Below are positions 52,282-61,099 of a stretch of DNA of 64,000 bases, in pieces. This DNA is from CAVQZC01 sp963718315 (GTDB lineage Bacteria > Actinomycetota > Thermoleophilia > Gaiellales > JAICJC01). The notes under the pieces are model-generated. The model saw only the letters and a list, made by a program, of their open reading frames with translations, did not search any database and was not told where the DNA came from. The position numbers were made by a program, and so were the translations under genes. The DNA lies in NCBI GenBank assembly GCA_963718315.1, contig CAVQZC010000013.1, positions 248,001-312,000 of the forward strand, given 5' to 3'. How positions within the stretch are numbered: position 1 is the stretch's first letter; every line of letters begins with the position of its first letter.

Positions 52282-53349
52282 TTAGCTGGTCGGGGTCGAC
52301 GTCGTCGGCTTCGACGTCGTCGGCGGCTTGTACGTGCTGTTGTAGTGCGTCAGCTTCTGCTGAGCCGCCTGCAACTTGGCGATCTGTGCCTGGACGTAGG
52401 ACTGCTGCTTCGTCGACAGGAGCTGCGACTTGATCTGGGTCTTGACGTCGGCGAACGTCTGCGCCTTCACGTCGGCAGTCGGCTTCACGATGAAGTAGCA
52501 GTTGGGCTTGCACTTGCCCTTGAGGTTGGTGTCGGCGTAGGACTTCGACACCAGGATCAGGTTGGACAGCGTGCCGGTCTTGAGCGACGGGCTGAACACG
52601 GCCTTGCGGAAGTTGTCCTCGATCGACCCGGGCGAATTGGTCGCCGTAAACGAGCCGCCGGTGCTCGGCGGGCCCGGCGCGATGGCGTACTTCTTCGCGG
52701 TCTTCGTCCAGTCGGCTCCGCCGGCCAGCGCGGTGTGAGCCGCGTTGGCAGCGGCCTGGCTGCCTGCCAGCAGGAACAGCACCTGGCGCTGCGGCGCGTA
52801 CTGCGCCTTGTTCGTCTCGTAGGACTTCTGTACGTCAGCGTCGGTCACCGTGACGTGCTTCTTCAGCGCGTCGACCACCTTCTGCTGCTGGATCGACGGC
52901 AGCTCGATCTCATTGCGCACGTAGTCATCGGTCAGGCCGTTCTTCTTCAGATACGCCTCGAACTGTGACTGGCTGCCCTTGAAGTACTGCTTGATCACCG
53001 ACTGAAGCTGCTTGTTCACATCATCCGTGCTGACCTTGATGTGCATGTTCGCGGCGATGTTCGCGAGCTCTGCGAGCTGCACGAGGCGGGTGACGGAGGC
53101 CTGCACGATCTGGCTCTGGTAGGTGCTCGTCCCCGGCTTGGGCGGGTTCTGCCCCTGCGCCTTCATCGATGCGATCCGCACCTTGATCTCGTTGTTGAGC
53201 TGCGGGATCGTGATCACCTTGTCGCCGACGACAGCGACGTCGTTCGTCCCCACGGTGACCGACTTCTTGGAGTCGCTGTTGCACGCCGCGGCGAACGCAA
53301 CAAGCGCAACGGCCAGGAGGGCGAATGTGAAGGATCGAATACGGGTCAT
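52282..53349 (-). CDS. SurA-like peptidyl-prolyl isomerase lipoprotein
   Basis: A 355-residue exported protein. The signal peptide ends in a lipobox, FAAACN, so the Cys at about residue 23 would be lipidated. A SurA_N-like helical region (QLNNEIKVRIASMKAQG... LTDDYVRNEIELPSIQQQKVVDALKK) is followed by a parvulin-like PPIase segment (VTDADVQKSYETNKAQYAPQRQVLFLL... WTKTAKKYA) and a Thr/Pro-rich tail. It probably helps fold exported proteins. It lies between mfd and mazG in one operon. Confidence 0.88.
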   Translation of the reverse strand: MTRIRSFTFALLAVALVAFAAACNSDSKKSVTVGTNDVAVVGDKVITIPQLNNEIKVRIASMKAQGQNPPKPGTSTYQSQIVQASVTRLVQLAELANIAANMHIKVSTDDVNKQLQSVIKQYFKGSQSQFEAYLKKNGLTDDYVRNEIELPSIQQQKVVDALKKHVTVTDADVQKSYETNKAQYAPQRQVLFLLAGSQAAANAAHTALAGGADWTKTAKKYAIAPGPPSTGGSFTATNSPGSIEDNFRKAVFSPSLKTGTLSNLILVSKSYADTNLKGKCKPNCYFIVKPTADVKAQTFADVKTQIKSQLLSTKQQSYVQAQIAKLQAAQQKLTHYNSTYKPPTTSKPTTSTPTS

Positions 53350-53357
53350 GACACGAA

Positions 53358-56300
53358 CTACGCCGCGACAGCGCGGCGTATATCGGCAAGTGTAGCCAGC
53401 ACCTCAAGGGCCTGTCGCATACGGATACGGTCTTCGCCGGGTTCCGGATCGACCTTGCAACTGACCTCGTGAGAGGCCACCGTGTAGATCGCCCGAGGCA
53501 GCCGTTGCTTGAGCTCGCGGACGTCGCTGGAGCTGAGTGTGACCGGCGACACAGTCACCTTCCCGCCCCGCAGCGCGACCACCTCGATGCCCAGATCGGA
53601 GGCCGCCAGCCGCGCCTCCTGGATCGCGAACAGGTTGTCCACCGCCGCGGGCAGCGGCCCGAAGCGGTCGGCGACATCGGCTCGCAGCTCGCGTAGCTCG
53701 GAGATGTCGCCGGCCAGGGCCAGCCGGCGGTGAAGGTCGATCTTGACCGCCTCCAGCGCCACGTAGTCGGCGGGCACGTGGGCGTCCACCTGGGCGTCGA
53801 CCCGCACCGGCCGCGGCCGCACGACCGGGCCGCCCTGCAGCTCGTTGACGGCGTCGGCCAACAGCTCGCAGTAGAGCTCGAAGCCGATCGCCGCCACGTG
53901 CCCCGACTGCTCGTCGCCGAGCAGGTTGCCGGCGCCCCGCAGCTCGAGGTCGCGCATCGCGATCCGGTACCCCGACCCCAGCTCGGTGTAGTCGGCGAGG
54001 GTGGAGAGGCGGTGGCGCGCCTCTTCCGAGAGCTCGCGACGGTCGGGGTAGAACAGGTAGGCATGGGCGGTGACGTCGCTTCGGCCGACCCGGCCGCGGA
54101 TCTGGTAGAGCTGGGACAGACCGAGCATGTCCGCGCGCTCGACGATCAGCGTGTTCGCCTGCGGGATGTCGAGGCCCGACTCGATGATCGTGGTCGTCAC
54201 CAGCACGTCGAAGTCGCCGCGCAGAAAGCGCATCATCACGTCCTCGAGCTTGCGCTCCGGCATCTGGCCGTGCGCCACGCCGACGCGCAGCTCGGGCACC
54301 CACTCGCGCACCCGCATCGCTGCCTCGTCGATCGTCTCGACCCGGTTGTGGAGGTAGAACGCCTGGCCCTCGCGGGCGAACTCGCGGCGCAGCGCGGTAG
54401 CGATCAGCTCCTCGTCGAACTCGCCGACGTGGGTCTTGATCGGGCGGCGGCCACGCGGCGGGGTGGTGATCACCGAGATGTCACGCAGGCCGGACAGGGA
54501 CATGTGAAGCGTGCGCGGGATCGGCGTCGCCGACATCGCCAGCACGTCCACCTCCAGCCGCATCTGGCGCAGCAGCTCCTTCTGCGCGACGCCGAAGCGC
54601 TGCTCCTCGTCAACCACGACCAGCCCCAGGTTCGCGGGGATGACGTCCCGCGACAGGACGCGATGCGTGCCGATGAGGACGTCCACGGTGCCGGTGCGGA
54701 AGTCGGCGAGCACCTTCTTGACCTCGGCCGGCGGGCGGAACCGCGAGACCGTCTCGACCCGCACCGGGAGGTCGCGGAAGCGGTCTCGGAACGTGCCGCC
54801 ATGCTGCTGGGCCAGGACGGTGGTCGGCGCGAGCACCAGCACCTGGCGGCCGCCGGTGACGGCCTTGAGTGCGCCCCGCAGCGCGACCTCGGTCTTGCCG
54901 AAGCCGACGTCGCCGCAGACCAGCCGGTCCATCGGGCGCTCCTCCTCCATGTCCTCGGTGACGGCGTCGATCGCACGCTGCTGGTCGTCCGTCTCCTCGA
55001 AGGCGAAGCCGGCCTCCAGCCGGGCCATCATCTCGTCGTCGCCGGGGAACGGCGGCCGGGTGATGCTCTGCCTGCGTGCGTACAGCGCGAGCAGCTCCCC
55101 GGCCAGCTCGCGGACGGCGGTGCGGACGCGGGTGCGCAGCGTCTGCCACGCCTTGCCGCCCAGCCGGGACAGGCTGGGAGCGCCGCCCCCTGAGCCGATG
55201 TAGCGGCTGACCTTGCCGAGCTGCTCGTGTGGGACGTAGAGGCGGTCGTCGCCGCGGAACTCCAGGTACAGGTAGTCGCGGATCACCCCGCCCACCTCAC
55301 GGGTGTCGAAGCGGACGAAGCGGCCGATCCCGTGGTCGTCGTGGACGACGTAGTCGCCGGGACGGAGATCGCCGAACGCCGCCAGCGCCCGTCCGATCGG
55401 CAGCGGGGCGCGGGACGTACGACGGCGGAACAGCTGGGCCGAGTTGAGCACCGCCAGCCGCAGCGCCGGGTAGACGACGCCGTGGCGCAGCGTGCCCTGG
55501 ACGAAGGCGACGCCGGGCTCCTCGGGACCGCCGTCGCCGGCGGCGGGAGCGTGCACCTCGACTCTGTTCAGGGCCATCCGCGTGCGGTCGGCCTCACCGA
55601 TGTGCGGGAACGCGACGAGGACGCGGTAGCCGGCGCGGACGAGTGCGCGCAGCTCGTTCTCGGCCTCGGCGATCCCGATCGACGCCAGCGCGGGTGGCTG
55701 GGCCTCGAACTGGTACGGCTGGCCGAGCGGCAGCTCCTCCAGCGCTCCGGCGGCCTCGATCAGCCGATCGACCTCCTCGGTGCGGACGTAGCCGCGGGCG
55801 CGCAGGTCAGGGTCGCGCAGGTGGTCGGCGGCCTCGGTGGCGAACTCGGCAGCAGCGGCGGCAACCAGCTCGGGGTTGCGCGCCACCAGCGCCGCGTTGC
55901 GGGCCAGCTCGGGGCCGAGCGCGGCCAGCCCGGCAGGGATCGCGGGCCCCTCGTCCTCCTGGCCCCAGACCGACTCCGGGTCGCTGTCGGCCAGCTCGAC
56001 GGCCGGGTAGACGACCGCGCTGGAGAGCTCCCTCAACGACCGTTGCGTGAACACCGAGAACGCCGATAGGCGCTCGACCTCGTCGCCGAAGAACTCGATC
56101 CGGATCGGCTCGCGCCCGGTCGTCGGGAAGACGTCGATCAGACCGCCCCGGACCGAGAAGTCGCCGCGCTCCTCGACCGTGTCGACCCGGTGGTACCCCG
56201 CGTCGGCGAGCATCCGGACGACCTGCTCGAAGCCCGGCTCGCTGCCCAGCTCGAACGCGACCGGCGCCGTGCGGACGCCGAGCGCCGGCAGCTTCTCGAC

Positions 56301-56708
56301 GAGTGCGTCGGCAGAGACCGCCACCAGTCCGCCCGCGGCGGCCACCGTCAGCCCCCGCGCCCGCTCGCCGACCAGGTGGGGCACCGGGTCGAGGCCGCTG
56401 CCGTGGTGGACCCCGCGCGAGGGCAGGAACGCCACCCGGTCGGCCGGCAGGAAGGCAGCCACCTCGTCGGCCAGGGCCCGCGCCGCGTCGTCGTCCTCCA
56501 CCAGCACGGCGAGCCCGCGGGGCTCGGCCGACGCCCGCGATCGCCACAGCCCGGCCACCAGCAGCGGCAGCAGAGGGTCGGACACCCGGGCGCGCACGAC
56601 ACCGTCCCGGGCGCGGTCGGCAAAGGCCCGAAAGTCTGGGTCTGCGAGCAGGTAACCAACCGCCAGCTCGACGCCGGCGGGCACCGCGGTGTGGGGGGCG
56701 GAGTTCAT
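53358..56708 (-). CDS. mfd: Transcription-repair coupling factor Mfd
   Basis: A 1116-residue DNA translocase that removes stalled RNA polymerase and recruits UvrA. An N-terminal UvrB-like domain is followed by the CarD-type polymerase-binding domain (LRPGDYVVHDDHGIGRFV). The translocase core has Walker A in GDVGFGKTEVALRG, DEEQRFG as the DExx-type box, SATPIPRTLHMSL, and QIRGRVGRSD. The C-terminal UvrA-inhibitory domain is present. The start may be ATG 56708 or GTG 56717; neither has a clear ribosome site. It heads mfd-surA-mazG. Confidence 0.96.
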   Translation of the reverse strand: MNSAPHTAVPAGVELAVGYLLADPDFRAFADRARDGVVRARVSDPLLPLLVAGLWRSRASAEPRGLAVLVEDDDAARALADEVAAFLPADRVAFLPSRGVHHGSGLDPVPHLVGERARGLTVAAAGGLVAVSADALVEKLPALGVRTAPVAFELGSEPGFEQVVRMLADAGYHRVDTVEERGDFSVRGGLIDVFPTTGREPIRIEFFGDEVERLSAFSVFTQRSLRELSSAVVYPAVELADSDPESVWGQEDEGPAIPAGLAALGPELARNAALVARNPELVAAAAAEFATEAADHLRDPDLRARGYVRTEEVDRLIEAAGALEELPLGQPYQFEAQPPALASIGIAEAENELRALVRAGYRVLVAFPHIGEADRTRMALNRVEVHAPAAGDGGPEEPGVAFVQGTLRHGVVYPALRLAVLNSAQLFRRRTSRAPLPIGRALAAFGDLRPGDYVVHDDHGIGRFVRFDTREVGGVIRDYLYLEFRGDDRLYVPHEQLGKVSRYIGSGGGAPSLSRLGGKAWQTLRTRVRTAVRELAGELLALYARRQSITRPPFPGDDEMMARLEAGFAFEETDDQQRAIDAVTEDMEEERPMDRLVCGDVGFGKTEVALRGALKAVTGGRQVLVLAPTTVLAQQHGGTFRDRFRDLPVRVETVSRFRPPAEVKKVLADFRTGTVDVLIGTHRVLSRDVIPANLGLVVVDEEQRFGVAQKELLRQMRLEVDVLAMSATPIPRTLHMSLSGLRDISVITTPPRGRRPIKTHVGEFDEELIATALRREFAREGQAFYLHNRVETIDEAAMRVREWVPELRVGVAHGQMPERKLEDVMMRFLRGDFDVLVTTTIIESGLDIPQANTLIVERADMLGLSQLYQIRGRVGRSDVTAHAYLFYPDRRELSEEARHRLSTLADYTELGSGYRIAMRDLELRGAGNLLGDEQSGHVAAIGFELYCELLADAVNELQGGPVVRPRPVRVDAQVDAHVPADYVALEAVKIDLHRRLALAGDISELRELRADVADRFGPLPAAVDNLFAIQEARLAASDLGIEVVALRGGKVTVSPVTLSSSDVRELKQRLPRAIYTVASHEVSCKVDPEPGEDRIRMRQALEVLATLADIRRAVAA

Positions 56709-56770
56709 GGATTCCACGACGGGGAGGCATGGTAGTCTGGTCGAAGTCCACGTCGGAGGTCAGAGTTTTC

Positions 56771-56986
56771 GTGCGTCGCTTCGCCCCCGTTTTCGTCACG
56801 GCCTACCTGCTTCTCGCGCTCCCCGCGACCGCGTTGGCAGCGACCACACCGAAGTCCGACGCCCCATCCGGCACCGACCACACGCTGACCACGATCTTCC
56901 TGATCGCGCTCGGCATCCCCGTCGTCCTCGCCGTCCTTACGCTGATCGACATCGCGGTCGGCCGGGAGCACGGGGACGACCACTAA
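56771..56986 (+). CDS. Small exported membrane protein
   Basis: A 71-residue protein. GTG 56771 has GGAGG 10 nt upstream and a TAGTCT -10 at 56732-56737. A signal peptide (FVTAYLLLALPATALA) precedes a short loop and a C-terminal TM helix (IFLIALGIPVVLAVLTLIDIA) with a charged end (GREHGDDH). No family recognised. It directly precedes the M20 peptidase gene. Confidence 0.65.
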   Translation: MRRFAPVFVTAYLLLALPATALAATTPKSDAPSGTDHTLTTIFLIALGIPVVLAVLTLIDIAVGREHGDDH

Positions 56987-56996
56987 CGGGCACGGG

Positions 56997-58301
56997 CTGG
57001 AGGAGCTCTTCGAGCTCCTCCGTATCCGCTCGGTCTCGAGCGACGGGAAGCACCCGGCGGAGCTGCGCGAGGCCGCCGACTGGGTCGCCCGGCTGATCGG
57101 GGATGCCCGGGTGGTCGAGGGCTACGGGAACCCGATCGTCGACGGTCTGATCCCGGCGAGCGCCGACGGAGCGCCGACGGTGGTCGCCTACGGCCACTAC
57201 GACGTCCAGGCGCCGGGACCGAGCGACCTCTGGCAGAGCGATCCGTTTCAGCCGGAGGTGCGCGACGGGTGGCTCTACGCGCGGGGCGCCTCGGACGACA
57301 AGGGCAACTTCTACGCGCTGCTGCGCGGCGCCCTCGACCTCGCCGGCGAGGGGAACCTCCCCGTCAATGTGCGCGTCCTGGCCGACGGTGAGGAGGAGAT
57401 CGGCGGCCACTCGGTGCTCGACTACCTGGAGACCATCGAGGAGCGACTCGACGCGGCCGTCATCTTCGACGGCGGGATGGCCGACGCGGAGACGCCGGCG
57501 ATCACCAACGGACTGCGGGGAGTTATTGGTTTCCAGCTCAAGATCACGTCCGCGGACAAGGAGCTGCACTCGGGGCTGTACGGGGGCGTCGCAGCCGACG
57601 CGGTGCGCGACCTGATCTCGGTTCTCTCGGCGGTGATCGGCACGCCGGACAGCCTGGCCGCCGGGGTGTCGGCGCCCTCCGACGCCGAGCTCGCAGGCTG
57701 GAAGACGCTCCGCTCCGGCGCCGAGATGCTGGCCGACGGCGGCGCCCGGCCGGCCGACGCGTCGGCGGCCGACGAGTTCTACCTGCGCACCGGTGCGCGC
57801 CCCTCGCTGACGGTGCATTCCGTCGCCGCGGGCGACCCCACGCTGCACAAGACCTCGATCAGCCCCTACGCACTGGCGTCCCTGTCGCTGCGGCTGGCGC
57901 CCGGCCAGGACCCGGAGCCCATGGCCGCAGAGCTGGAGCGGCTGCTGCGCTCGGCCTGCCCCGATCATGCCCAGCTCGAGCTGACGCCGTGGCCGAGCGG
58001 CGCGCCTGCTCTGGTGCCGCCTGACGACCCGATCCTGCTCGCCGGCGCCGCCGCAATCCAGCGGGCGACCGGCGTCGCCCCGCTGACGGTGCGGTCCGGC
58101 GGGTCGATCCCGGTGATGGCCGCGTTCGTCGCGCGGGGCACACCCACCGTGCTCTCGGGCTTCGCGACGCCCGAGGACAATATCCACTCGCCGAACGAGC
58201 GAATTCGCCTGCGGAACCTGGAGTGGGCGCAGGCTGCGGGCCGGGAGATGTTCCTCGGCCTGGCCGCGGCGATCCGCAGCGGGTCGCCCGAAGGTGCTTG
58301 A
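56997..58301 (+). CDS. M20 family dipeptidase (start uncertain)
   Basis: A zinc-dependent dipeptidase of the M20 family. Metal ligands are in VAYGHYDVQAP, ASDDKGNFYALL, DGEEEIGGHS and DGGMADAETP, and the dimerisation domain has DKELHSGLYGG. The coding similarity clearly starts upstream of the first good start (GTG 57111), at LEELFELLRIRSVSSDGKHP. No ATG, GTG or TTG is in frame between there and the stop at 56943, so I give the CTG at 56997. A lost start through a nearby indel is as likely as a CTG start. The corrected length would be about 435-440 residues. Confidence 0.85.
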   Translation: MEELFELLRIRSVSSDGKHPAELREAADWVARLIGDARVVEGYGNPIVDGLIPASADGAPTVVAYGHYDVQAPGPSDLWQSDPFQPEVRDGWLYARGASDDKGNFYALLRGALDLAGEGNLPVNVRVLADGEEEIGGHSVLDYLETIEERLDAAVIFDGGMADAETPAITNGLRGVIGFQLKITSADKELHSGLYGGVAADAVRDLISVLSAVIGTPDSLAAGVSAPSDAELAGWKTLRSGAEMLADGGARPADASAADEFYLRTGARPSLTVHSVAAGDPTLHKTSISPYALASLSLRLAPGQDPEPMAAELERLLRSACPDHAQLELTPWPSGAPALVPPDDPILLAGAAAIQRATGVAPLTVRSGGSIPVMAAFVARGTPTVLSGFATPEDNIHSPNERIRLRNLEWAQAAGREMFLGLAAAIRSGSPEGA

Positions 58302-58326
58302 GTCCAGCCGCCGAACTCGGTAATCT
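58298..58326 (+). promoter_or_regulatory. Promoter of a leaderless small gene
   Basis: TTGAGT (58298-58303), a 17-bp spacer, then TAATCT (58321-58326), 8 nt before ATG 58335. It is the best two-box promoter in the set. Confidence 0.6.
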
Positions 58327-58334
58327 TGCGCCCG

Positions 58335-58583
58335 ATGCGAATCGGCTCGCGTGGAATGAGCGAATACCAGGTGCGCACCCGGCTCTACGATCCCCCCGAG
58401 GCAGTGCGGAGGCTGGAGTCGAAGCTGGCGTGCCTGCGAATCACGACGGCGCCCCGGATGCGCGGTGAGGACCTTCGCAAGGCGTTCGAGGAGCGGCTGG
58501 ACAACCGGACGCCCGAGGTGGTCGCCGCACCGGTCCAGAGCACGCCCGCCGGCCGAGCGCCCCGTGTCCGGCTGATCGCGTAG
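58335..58583 (+). CDS. Small hypothetical protein
   Basis: An 82-residue basic protein (MRIGSRGMSEYQVRTRLYDP). ATG 58335 is chosen because a two-box promoter places the transcript start at or near it. ATG 58356 (MSEYQ) is the alternative. Residues ESKLACLRITTAPRMRGEDL look helical. No family recognised. It ends 17 bp before the acetyltransferase gene. Confidence 0.6.
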   Translation: MRIGSRGMSEYQVRTRLYDPPEAVRRLESKLACLRITTAPRMRGEDLRKAFEERLDNRTPEVVAAPVQSTPAGRAPRVRLIA

Positions 58584-58600
58584 CTCCGGCTGCACGCCGG

Positions 58601-59446
58601 ATGGACGTCGTTCACCTGAGCACCGCCGACGAGATGCTGACCGTGACCGGCGACGCCCTGCGCAGAACCGGTGCGGAGGGTGAGCTCACGCTCGGCATCC
58701 TGTGGCGCCTGACCCACGAGCCGGACGCCTGGGGCGCTGACGTCACCCTGCTGGCCGGGGTCGAGGGCGGCACCCCGGTGGCGGTGGTGACGATGACCGG
58801 GCCACACCCCGCGCTGATCGTCGGGCTCGGAGACGATCCAGGGGTCGACTATGCAGGGTTCGTCGAGGCGATGGCCGAGGGCCCGCGGCCGGTGGGGGTC
58901 AACGGCGCCGTGCGCTGGGTCGATCCGTTCGCTCGGGCGTGGTCTGAGGCCGGCGCGTCAACCACCCTGCACCGGAAGATGCGGGCGTTCGAACTGCTCG
59001 CGGTGAAACCGCCTCGGACGCCCGACGGGACATTCCGCCCGGCCGGCCCCGCCGATGGAGAGCTGATGGAGCGGTGGGTGATCGCCTTCGGCGAGGACAT
59101 CGCCGAACAGGTCACCGCGGAGCAGGCGCACAACACCGTGTACCGGCTCACCACCACCGGTGACCTGTGGGTCTGGGAGCGCGACGGTGAGGTGGTCTCG
59201 ATGGCGGCGATCACCCGGCGTACGCCGTGGTCGTCGACCGTCGCCCTCGTGTACACCCCGCCGCAGCAGCGCGGCCAGGGGTACGCGAGCGCGGTCGTGG
59301 CGCAGCTGTCGCAGCGCGAGCTGGACGCCGGCCAGGAATGGTGCGCGTTGTTCACGGACGTCGCGAACCCGACGTCCAACCACATCTACGCCGAGATCGG
59401 CTACGAGCCGAGGTGCGACTTCCACCATTACGTGCTGGATTGGTGA
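58601..59446 (+). CDS. GNAT acetyltransferase
   Basis: A 281-residue protein. The C-terminal half is a GNAT fold with EVVSMAAITRRTPWSSTVALVYTPPQQRGQGYASAVVAQLS, in which Q-R-G-Q-G-Y-A is the acetyl-CoA loop, and ALFTDVANPTSNHIYAEIGY near the end. The N-terminal 130 residues form the extra domain seen in two-domain GNATs such as the FR47/mycothiol-synthase type. The acceptor is unknown. Confidence 0.88.
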   Translation: MDVVHLSTADEMLTVTGDALRRTGAEGELTLGILWRLTHEPDAWGADVTLLAGVEGGTPVAVVTMTGPHPALIVGLGDDPGVDYAGFVEAMAEGPRPVGVNGAVRWVDPFARAWSEAGASTTLHRKMRAFELLAVKPPRTPDGTFRPAGPADGELMERWVIAFGEDIAEQVTAEQAHNTVYRLTTTGDLWVWERDGEVVSMAAITRRTPWSSTVALVYTPPQQRGQGYASAVVAQLSQRELDAGQEWCALFTDVANPTSNHIYAEIGYEPRCDFHHYVLDW

Positions 59447-59449
59447 GGG

Positions 59450-59794
59450 CTACCGCCGCGACAGGGCGTAGAGCAGGTTCAGCAGCACGATCCCGATCCA
59501 CGCACACGCGACGCCGAACGATCCCGCGTTGCTGCCGGCAACCGCCGTGACCGGGATCCCGAGTGCGATCGAGGCAATGGCCAGCTCAACCGAGGCGGAG
59601 TGCTGGCGCCGGCGCTTGGCGGGCCCGACCTCTGCGAGCCGCTCGTCGACCCGCCGGTCGATGGCTGCTCCCACCTCCGCGAGGAAGCTCTCCATCAGTG
59701 CGTCGTCGTGCTCGGACGTCAGCTCCTGGCGGGCGTGGAAGACCGCCTCGAGCTCCTCTCGGGGCACGACCGGTTCGCTCCCTGGCTCGCTCAT
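59450..59794 (-). CDS. Small membrane protein
   Basis: A 114-residue protein with an acidic helical N-terminus (REELEAVFHARQELTSEHDD), a basic patch (AKRRRQHS), and two TM helices (VELAIASIALGIPVTAVAG and GVACAWIGIVLLNLLYAL). No family recognised. A TAGCCT -10 lies 6 nt before ATG 59794. It converges with the GNAT gene, 3 bp apart. Confidence 0.72.
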   Translation of the reverse strand: MSEPGSEPVVPREELEAVFHARQELTSEHDDALMESFLAEVGAAIDRRVDERLAEVGPAKRRRQHSASVELAIASIALGIPVTAVAGSNAGSFGVACAWIGIVLLNLLYALSRR

Positions 59795-59800
59795 CGGCCC

Positions 59801-59806
59801 AGGCTA
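59801..59806 (-). promoter_or_regulatory. -10 box of a leaderless gene
   Basis: TAGCCT on the minus strand, 6 nt before the ATG at 59794. Confidence 0.45.
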
Positions 59807-59815
59807 CCAGCGTCG

Positions 59816-60442
59816 TCAGCCCAGCACGTTGACGGCGCGCGCGATGACCAGGCCGATGACCGTCAGCGAGATGATCGACTGCGCCGCCATCATCAGCTTG
59901 GCCCAGCCCCGCATCGGCATCACGTCTGTCGGGCTGAACGCGGTGCTGGTTGTCAGCCCCAGGATCAGGTAGTCGACGTACACCGGCCGCCAGCCGGGCG
60001 GCGCCAGCTCCGGGCTGAGCTGCTGGGAGAACGCGAAGTCGGGATACGGCCGCTCGTGCATGTAGCGCGCCAGCGGACCTCCGCTGTCGAGCAGCCAGTA
60101 CAGCAAGCCGAATACGAGCACGTTTCCAGCCCAGATCAGAAAGCCCGATGCGAGCAGGGTGCCTCCCGAGTTGTCAACCGCGCCGCCCTGGATCAGATCG
60201 TCGATCAGCTTCGCGGTCGAGACCAGGATGGCGACGGCGAGCAGGGCGACCGAGCCGAGGGCAAGCGGTCGCAGCCAGTGCCTCCGAGAGATAGCCCGAG
60301 TCGGGTCGGCGGCCAGCAACAGTGCGAGCATGACGATCTCCGCAGCCGGGATCAGCCACTGTGGCCCCAGCGATTGGCGGTCCGGCTCCAGAGCGCGCAG
60401 CACGACCGTGAGCACCACGAAGGTCGAGACGGCCAACGCCAC
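59816..60442 (-). CDS. DUF1345-like membrane protein
   Basis: A 208-residue protein with six TM helices. The end (YVDYLILGLTTSTAFSPTD then IGLVIARAVNVLG) resembles the pore-like region of DUF1345/ion-channel-like proteins, in which TTxTxxGxGD is replaced by TTSTAFSPTD. The frame extends upstream to RTRVFIEPRWPV without a start codon. GTG 60488, overlapping the pth stop, would fit if one base were removed near 60475. The given start at 60442 is therefore conservative. Confidence 0.75.
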   Translation of the reverse strand: MALAVSTFVVLTVVLRALEPDRQSLGPQWLIPAAEIVMLALLLAADPTRAISRRHWLRPLALGSVALLAVAILVSTAKLIDDLIQGGAVDNSGGTLLASGFLIWAGNVLVFGLLYWLLDSGGPLARYMHERPYPDFAFSQQLSPELAPPGWRPVYVDYLILGLTTSTAFSPTDVMPMRGWAKLMMAAQSIISLTVIGLVIARAVNVLG

Positions 60443-60487
60443 CGGCCACCGCGGCTCGATGAAGACGCGTGTCCTCCTGCGCGGCCA

Positions 60488-61087
60488 CTAGACGCCACCG
60501 TTGAACTGGCGCATCGCTGCGTCGATGCCGTCGCGGGTGACCGCGAGGGCGCAGTCCGCTCCTGTCTCGACCAGCGGCCGCGTGTCGGTGCCGGCCGGGA
60601 ACGGCGCCAGCAGCCAGTCGGCGACCGGGCGGCGGTCGCCCCGCTCCGGGCGCCCGACCCCGATCCGGACGCGCAGGTAGTCCTGGGTGCGGAGGGCGTC
60701 CGTGACCGAGCGCAGTCCGTTGTGGCCTGCCAGGCCGCCGCCCGCCTTGGCCCGGACGTCGCCGAACGGCAGGTCGATCTCGTCGTGGACGATCAGCAGC
60801 CTGTCGATCGGCAGCTTGTAGTAGCGCAACGCCGGGCCGACGCTGTCACCCGACCGGTTCATGAACGTCTCGGGGCAGAGCAGCGCGAGCCGGTCGTCGC
60901 CGTCACGCACCTCGGCCAGCCGGCCCTTGAACTTGGAGCGGAACGACCCGCCCAGCCGCGTGCAGAGCTCCTCCACCACCTTGAACCCGAGGTTGTGGGG
61001 CGTCTCGGCGTAGCGCGGCCCAGGGTTTCCCAGGCCGACGACCAGATAGGCGAACGAGGATTCCGAGTGGCGGCGAAGCAGCCGCAC
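60488..61087 (-). CDS. pth: Peptidyl-tRNA hydrolase
   Basis: A 199-residue enzyme releasing tRNA from stalled peptidyl-tRNA. It has VVGLGNPGPRYAETPHNLGF with the catalytic His, FMNRSGDSV, IVHDEIDLPFG with the catalytic Asp, and GGGLAGHNGLRS. It lies 12 bp after rplY, the usual neighbour. GTG 61087 is taken as the start. Confidence 0.96.
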   Translation of the reverse strand: MRLLRRHSESSFAYLVVGLGNPGPRYAETPHNLGFKVVEELCTRLGGSFRSKFKGRLAEVRDGDDRLALLCPETFMNRSGDSVGPALRYYKLPIDRLLIVHDEIDLPFGDVRAKAGGGLAGHNGLRSVTDALRTQDYLRVRIGVGRPERGDRRPVADWLLAPFPAGTDTRPLVETGADCALAVTRDGIDAAMRQFNGGV

Positions 61088-61099
61088 GCGAGCGGAGAG

